The position numbers and the translations under genes are program-made. Shown here in pieces: positions 6,967-10,111 of a DNA stretch of 10,111 bases (positions are counted from its first letter, which is position 1; each line of letters opens with the position of its first letter). Below the pieces are notes generated by a model. The model made no database searches, had not been told where the DNA came from, and saw only the letters and a list, made by a program, of their open reading frames with translations. Source of the stretch: JAJDBU01 sp046756925 (GTDB lineage Bacteria; Nitrospirota; Nitrospiria; SBBL01; JAADHI01); the NCBI GenBank assembly GCA_046756925.1, contig JBHHXH010000084.1, forward strand, positions 1-10,111, given 5' to 3'.

Positions 6967-7061
6967 GTGCGATCGCCTTCAAGAATCGCTTCCATTAAGG
7001 CCCCCTGAGCAAAATCGGATTGACGGACGTTCCACACAGTGTATAAAATCGGGTGTCGCAC
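6963..7061 (-). CDS. Possible short leader ORF upstream of the TPR gene
   Basis: A minus-strand frame that can start at GTG 7061 encodes 32 residues ending QGALMEAILEGDRT. It stops at a TGA overlapping the TPR start (ATGA). An internal ATG at 6995 has AGGGGG about 6 nt before it and would give just MEAILEGDRT. The overlap and the protein-like sequence argue for coupled translation. The same DNA also holds the best promoter for prlC on the other strand, so the longer form is uncertain. No family is recognised. Confidence 0.25.
   Translation of the reverse strand: MRHPILYTVWNVRQSDFAQGALMEAILEGDRT
7020..7047 (+). promoter_or_regulatory. Sigma-70-type promoter for prlC
   Basis: TTGACG (7020-7025) and TATAAA (7042-7047) are separated by 16 bp, each one base from the consensus hexamer. 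Transcription would start near 7054, leaving a leader of about 85 nt before the prlC ATG. It lies between the divergent TPR and prlC genes. Confidence 0.6.
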
Positions 7062-7138
7062 CTTAAAAAATATCAATGGAAATGCATTTATAGAGGATCG
7101 GCCCACAGAATACAAGGAGCGCCCTCCGAAAGGACACC

Positions 7139-9190
7139 ATGAAGAATCCTTTATTGGACATATCGGGACTGCCGCCCTTTACGAAAATCAAAGCGGAACA
7201 TGTCGTTCCTGCCATCGATCAGATCTTGGCCGAGAACCGCCACAATGTGGTCGCCTTGTTGGCGGCAAACAACCGCTACACTTGGGACAACCTGATTCAA
7301 CCTTTGGAGGAATTGGGCGAGCGGCTCGACCGCGCCTGGTCGCCCGTCTCGCATATGAATGCGGTGGTGAACAGCAATGCACTGCGTGAGGCCTACAATG
7401 CTTGCCTCCCCAAGTTAAGCGACTACGCGACGGAAATGGGGCAGAACGAACAACTCTTCCGGGCCTACCAGCAAATTGCGGAAGGGCCTGTCTACGACAC
7501 CCTCGATGTCGCCCAAAAGAAAATCATCGACAATGCCCTGCGCGACTTTCGTTTGTCCGGCATCAACCTGGCTCCTAAAGCCAAGGCGCGTTACAAGGAA
7601 ATCATGCAAAAGCTCTCGGCGCTCACCAGCCAATTTTCCGATAACCTGCTGGATGCCACCCATGCCTGGGAAAAGGAAATCAAAAACAAAGCCCGGCTTG
7701 GCGGCCTGCCGGAATCGGCCGTCGCGATGGCAAAGCAGATCGCCGAGCGCGAAGGCCTGGACGGATGGGTCTTCAACTTGGAATTCCCCTCCTACCTACC
7801 GGTGATGACCTATGCCAATGACAGGGCCTTACGCCGAGAAGTCTATACTGCCTATGTCACGCGCGCCTCCGATGAGGGTCCACACGGGGGTCAATGGGAC
7901 AATACGCCCAACATGGAGCAGATCCTTGCCTTGCGTTACGAAACGGCGCAGCTGCTGGGCTTCAAAAACTACAGCGACTATTCCCTTGCCACCAAGATGG
8001 CGGCCTCTGCCGATCAAGTCCTGTCCTTTCTAACAGAACTCGCCGAACGTTCCCTGCCCATGGCGCGGAATGAACTGGACGAAGTGCGCCGTTTCGCCAA
8101 AGAGAAGTTTAGTGTGGATGAGTTGGAGGCCTGGGACATCCCCTACTTTTCCGAAAAGCTGCGCCAGCATAAATACGCCATTACACAAGAAGAACTCAAA
8201 CCCTATTTCTCGGTCGAAAACGCACTCAAGGGAATGTTTTCCGTGGTGAAAAAACTCTACGGCCTGTCGATTTCGGCCGTCGAAGGGGTTGAGGTCTGGC
8301 ATACGGATGTCCGTTTTTATGAAATACGGGATCAAGAGGGCCAAGTACGCGGGCAGTTTTATCTCGACCTTTATGCACGGCCCCACAAACGCGGCGGGGC
8401 CTGGATGGGCGATTGCATCACACGCAAACGCACCGCCCACGGCATACAAACGCCCGTGGCCTACCTCACATGTAACTTCTCTCCCCCCGTGGGGGATAAG
8501 CCTGCTCTCTTCACCCACGATGAGGTCCTGACCCTCTTTCACGAGTTCGGCCATGGCCTGCATCACATGTTGACGCAGGTGGATCATCTCAGTGTCGCGG
8601 GTATTGGGGGCGTGCCCTGGGATGCAGTCGAGCTGCCAAGCCAGTTTATGGAAAACTGGTGCTGGCAGCGTAAAGCCCTGGACATGATTGCGAGCCATTA
8701 CCAAACCGGCGCGCCGCTGCCCGATGAGATGTTTCAACGCATGCTGGCCGCGAAGAACTTTCAATCGGGCATGCAGATGGTGCGGCAGTTGGAATTCGCT
8801 ATCTTCGATTTTCGCCTCCACACGGAATACGATCCGGCAAAGGGAGGGCGTATTTATGACATACTCGAGGAGGTCAGAAAGGAAGTCGCGGTCATGCATC
8901 CCCCCTCCTTCAACCGTTTCCCGCACAGTTTCTCCCACATCTTCGCCGGAGGCTATGCGGCGGGATATTACAGCTACAAGTGGGCCGAGGTGCTCTCCGC
9001 CGACGCCTTTGCGCAATTCGAAGAGTCCGGCATCTTCGACCGCGAAACCGGCCTGCGTTTTATGTCGACGGTTTTGGAACAAGGCGGTTCCCGCGAACCC
9101 ATGGAACTCTTCGTCGAATTCAGGGGGCGCGAACCGAGCATCGACGCCTTGTTAAGGCACAGTGGTTTGGTGGGCCATCGATTGAGCTAA
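7139..9190 (+). CDS. prlC: Oligopeptidase A (M3 family zinc metallopeptidase)
   Basis: A cytoplasmic zinc endopeptidase that cleaves short peptides, including released signal peptides and proteolysis products. The 683 residues match the length of E. coli OpdA/PrlC (about 680). The zinc site is complete: HEFGH (His468, Glu469, His472) and third ligand Glu498 in DAVELPSQFMENW. Further family landmarks are GQFYLDLYARPHKRGGAW (405-422), CNFSPP (445-450) and the C-terminal FSHIFAGGYAAGYYSYKWAE segment, with the substrate-contacting tyrosines. The N-terminus NPLLDISGLPPFTKI is typical of gammaproteobacterial-type PrlC. AAAGGA lies 4 nt before the ATG, and a promoter is present at 7020. The gene appears to be a single unit. 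It is clearly richer in GC and GC-ending codons than the cassette at 1491-5595. That could reflect horizontal acquisition or simply higher expression. Confidence 0.96.
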   Translation: MKNPLLDISGLPPFTKIKAEHVVPAIDQILAENRHNVVALLAANNRYTWDNLIQPLEELGERLDRAWSPVSHMNAVVNSNALREAYNACLPKLSDYATEMGQNEQLFRAYQQIAEGPVYDTLDVAQKKIIDNALRDFRLSGINLAPKAKARYKEIMQKLSALTSQFSDNLLDATHAWEKEIKNKARLGGLPESAVAMAKQIAEREGLDGWVFNLEFPSYLPVMTYANDRALRREVYTAYVTRASDEGPHGGQWDNTPNMEQILALRYETAQLLGFKNYSDYSLATKMAASADQVLSFLTELAERSLPMARNELDEVRRFAKEKFSVDELEAWDIPYFSEKLRQHKYAITQEELKPYFSVENALKGMFSVVKKLYGLSISAVEGVEVWHTDVRFYEIRDQEGQVRGQFYLDLYARPHKRGGAWMGDCITRKRTAHGIQTPVAYLTCNFSPPVGDKPALFTHDEVLTLFHEFGHGLHHMLTQVDHLSVAGIGGVPWDAVELPSQFMENWCWQRKALDMIASHYQTGAPLPDEMFQRMLAAKNFQSGMQMVRQLEFAIFDFRLHTEYDPAKGGRIYDILEEVRKEVAVMHPPSFNRFPHSFSHIFAGGYAAGYYSYKWAEVLSADAFAQFEESGIFDRETGLRFMSTVLEQGGSREPMELFVEFRGREPSIDALLRHSGLVGHRLS

Positions 9191-9240
9191 CCTGGCCGCC
9201 CCACACGAGCTGACCTAAATTTGAAAACAGCTATTTGCGG

Positions 9241-9558
9241 TCAGGTTGAGCGATGGGTTCGCTGATTTTTGCGAGGGATGAGCCTTACCTCTAAGTCGCA
9301 TCCAACCGCTTTTGCATATTTTCGTAATGTGTCGATAGATGGTGAATGTTTTTTACTCCCTCCCCCCGATTCTAATCGCGCAACAGCAGGCGTTTTGGTG
9401 CCCATACGCTCAGCAACGTCCGTTTGGGTTAGGCCTGCACGACAACGCGCTTTTAACAGTTCGTCGAATAGGGCAAACTCTGATTCAAGTGCATCATATT
9501 CCTTTTTGAAGGAAGGGTCTTTCATCCATTCAGATACCATTTTATTATGATTTTTCAC
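9241..9558 (-). CDS. higA: XRE-family HigA-like antitoxin
   Basis: A 105-residue DNA-binding antitoxin. A helix-turn-helix of the Cro/CI type spans about 39-64: RAGLTQTDVAERMGTKTPAVARLE. An N-terminal helical segment (residues 8-35) probably contacts the toxin. The start is GTG 9558: GAGGT lies about 5 nt upstream, inside the toxin gene, and the coding regions overlap by 14 bp. An in-frame ATG at 9540 would remove only six residues. Toxin first, antitoxin second is the higBA order. The protein should neutralise the HigB/Gp49-type toxin and repress the operon through the palindrome at 9876. The frame is intact although its toxin partner is broken. It converges on prlC with about 50 bp between, and no convincing terminator. 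Confidence 0.88.
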   Translation of the reverse strand: MKNHNKMVSEWMKDPSFKKEYDALESEFALFDELLKARCRAGLTQTDVAERMGTKTPAVARLESGGGSKKHSPSIDTLRKYAKAVGCDLEVRLIPRKNQRTHRST

Positions 9559-9866
9559 TTCTTACCTCTGATAATCTTTTCCGTGCAATGTCTAATTCCT
9601 TACGAGGCGTCTTGTTCGTTTTTTTGATGAAGGCATGGAGAATAACGATCTTATGACCAACGACAGTGTAGAAAAACACACGTCCAATCCCCTCTTTGCC
9701 TCTCGCACGGATTTCAAATAAATTTTCTCCCATTGAACGAGTAAACGGCATACCCAGGTTCGGGCCGAAAACAACCATTCCGAGCATAGAACGCTCTGAT
9801 ACCCATTGGCCAGTTATTGATTGTTTTCTGGACCTTTTCATTGAAGTAGATTATTTCCCATTCCAC
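9545..9866 (-). pseudogene. higB: Frameshifted HigB/Gp49-like (RelE superfamily) toxin
   Basis: The C-terminal part is a clear phage Gp49-like toxin: FGPNLGMPFTRSMGENLFEIRARG, GIGRVFFYTVVG, then ILHAFIKKTNKTPRKELDIARKRL. Such toxins are mRNA interferases acting at the ribosome. The matching N-terminus, VEWEIIYFNEKVQKTINNW followed by PMGIRAFYAR, lies in a different frame starting at GTG 9866. The two frames meet near 9779, where ...CGG-A is followed by ATG (9778). Left uncorrected, the N-terminal frame stops at a TGA near 9715 after 51 codons. Relatives carry about four extra residues here, so a deletion of about 11 nt is the simplest explanation. An apparent ATG at 9841 in the C-terminal frame gives 21 residues of nonsense and should not be taken as the start. 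An internal start at 9778 could at most yield a truncated 77-residue product. Confidence 0.85.
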
Positions 9867-9875
9867 GAACAAATA

Positions 9876-9891
9876 TTAACGTATATGTTAA
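9876..9891. promoter_or_regulatory. 16-bp palindromic operator of the higBA locus
   Basis: TTAACGTATATGTTAA is symmetric at seven of eight base pairs (TTAAC...GTTAA arms). It overlaps the -10 region of the minus-strand promoter, just upstream of the toxin start. XRE antitoxins of this class repress their own operon from such sites, so it is the likely HigA operator. Confidence 0.55.
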
Positions 9892-9911
9892 ATGAAATCA
9901 AGGTGTGTCAA
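9883..9911 (-). promoter_or_regulatory. Promoter of the higBA locus
   Basis: A perfect -35 TTGACA (9911-9906, minus strand) is followed by candidate -10 hexamers TAACAT (15 bp spacing) or CATATA (18 bp spacing) in AT-rich DNA. The toxin GTG at 9866 is only 10-15 bp past the expected start site and lacks a ribosome site, so the first message may be nearly leaderless. Confidence 0.5.
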
Positions 9912-9928
9912 TAGGAGAAATTTACAGC

Positions 9929-10032
9929 GAATCGCGGCAGATAAGTCGTCGCTGCAAGCGATCGAACTTGATCTCCTTGTTCTCCCGGCGCGAAGCGCTG
10001 GGAAAGGAGATACGACTTATCTGCCGTGATTC
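9929..10032. repeat. 21-bp inverted repeat enclosing two further hairpins
   Basis: Arms 9929-9949 and 10012-10032 are reverse complements at 20 of 21 positions, the one mismatch being a possible G-U pair. The 62 bp between them hold CGCT-GCA-AGCG (9950-9960). They also hold a longer imperfect hairpin, 9971-10011, with outer stem ATCTCCTT/AAGGAGAT, inner stem CCCGGCGC/GCGCTGGG and loop GAA. As single-stranded DNA or RNA it would fold into a three-way junction. No coding sequence or direct target duplication is seen. Confidence 0.85.
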
Positions 10033-10058
10033 CCCCGGGCGCGCAGCGTCCGGGGGAA
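10030..10058. repeat. 13-bp GC-rich hairpin at the end of the palindrome array
   Basis: TTCCCCCGGGCGC and GCGTCCGGGGGAA pair along all 13 positions, with one G-U type pair, around the loop GCA. It abuts the 21-bp inverted repeat, sharing its last bases. It resembles the inner hairpin at 9984-10002 in stem and loop. There is no T-run after it, so it is not a standard terminator. From 10059 to the window end no gene is supported. Confidence 0.8.
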
Positions 10059-10111
10059 CAAGTTAGTATATAGTTTCTGGATATTACCGAATCCGGACCG
10101 AACTTGCAACT

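Noticed and set aside
8030..9082. Long minus-strand open frame (350 codons) opposite prlC
   Set aside because: It is antisense to the zinc-site and C-terminal regions of an unmistakable M3 peptidase. Such shadow frames are expected in GC-rich coding DNA, and its translation shows no recognisable domain.
9210..9244. CTGACC...GGTCAG inverted repeat between prlC and higA
   Set aside because: A 6-bp stem with a 23-nt loop and no T-run is too weak to call a terminator.
9695..9914. Plus-strand 72-codon frame across the toxin gene
   Set aside because: It lies antisense to the toxin coding region and its promoter, with no family resemblance.
9929..10064. Integron attC site or IS terminal repeats
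   Set aside because: No convincing GTTRRRY/RYYYAAC core pair, integrase or transposase, and no target-site duplication beside the 21-bp arms. A REP-like or structural element fits better.

Overview
The window reads as a chromosomal segment of a Gram-negative, peptidoglycan-recycling bacterium with moderate GC. The mix (AnmK, a chemosensory-type cassette of a kind I associate with Nitrospirota or deltaproteobacteria-like lineages, and a proteobacterial-type oligopeptidase A) does not fix the phylum. A Nitrospirota-like organism is only a guess.

Layout. (1) 1-1245: the last codons of an upstream gene overlap the start of anmK (anhydro-MurNAc kinase); a hairpin terminator at 1320-1343 closes this unit. 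(2) 1491-5595, plus strand: a tightly packed signalling cassette. It runs: a 55-codon unknown ORF whose stop overlaps the next start; a CheX-like phosphatase; a six-TM kinase with HPt and CheA-type ATPase but no CheW-like domain; a single-domain CheY; and a small soluble MCP-tip coiled-coil protein whose start overlaps the cheY stop. The inferred flow is membrane signal, kinase autophosphorylation at His366, phosphotransfer to CheY Asp54, and dephosphorylation by CheX. The MCP-like protein acts as scaffold, and it also carries a CheZ-like D-x3-Q motif. No CheW, CheR, CheB or flagellar gene is seen. (3) 5618-6966, minus strand: a rhodanese whose ribosome-binding site and start have been tandemly duplicated (2 x 32 bp), preceded by a TPR protein. 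(4) 7139-9190, plus strand: prlC, M3-family oligopeptidase A, with a good promoter and visibly higher GC than the cassette. (5) 9241-9866, minus strand: a higBA-type toxin-antitoxin locus. The antitoxin is intact but the toxin is frameshifted, its N-terminal 29 codons lying in another reading frame. Its promoter carries a 16-bp palindrome. (6) 9929-10058: a dense array of nested GC-rich palindromes (21-bp outer arms and three short-loop hairpins), probably REP-like or structured RNA/DNA.

The most interesting items are the compact CheW-less chemosensory cassette with two possible CheY phosphatase activities, the duplicated translation-initiation region of the rhodanese gene, the broken toxin beside an intact antitoxin, and the palindrome array.
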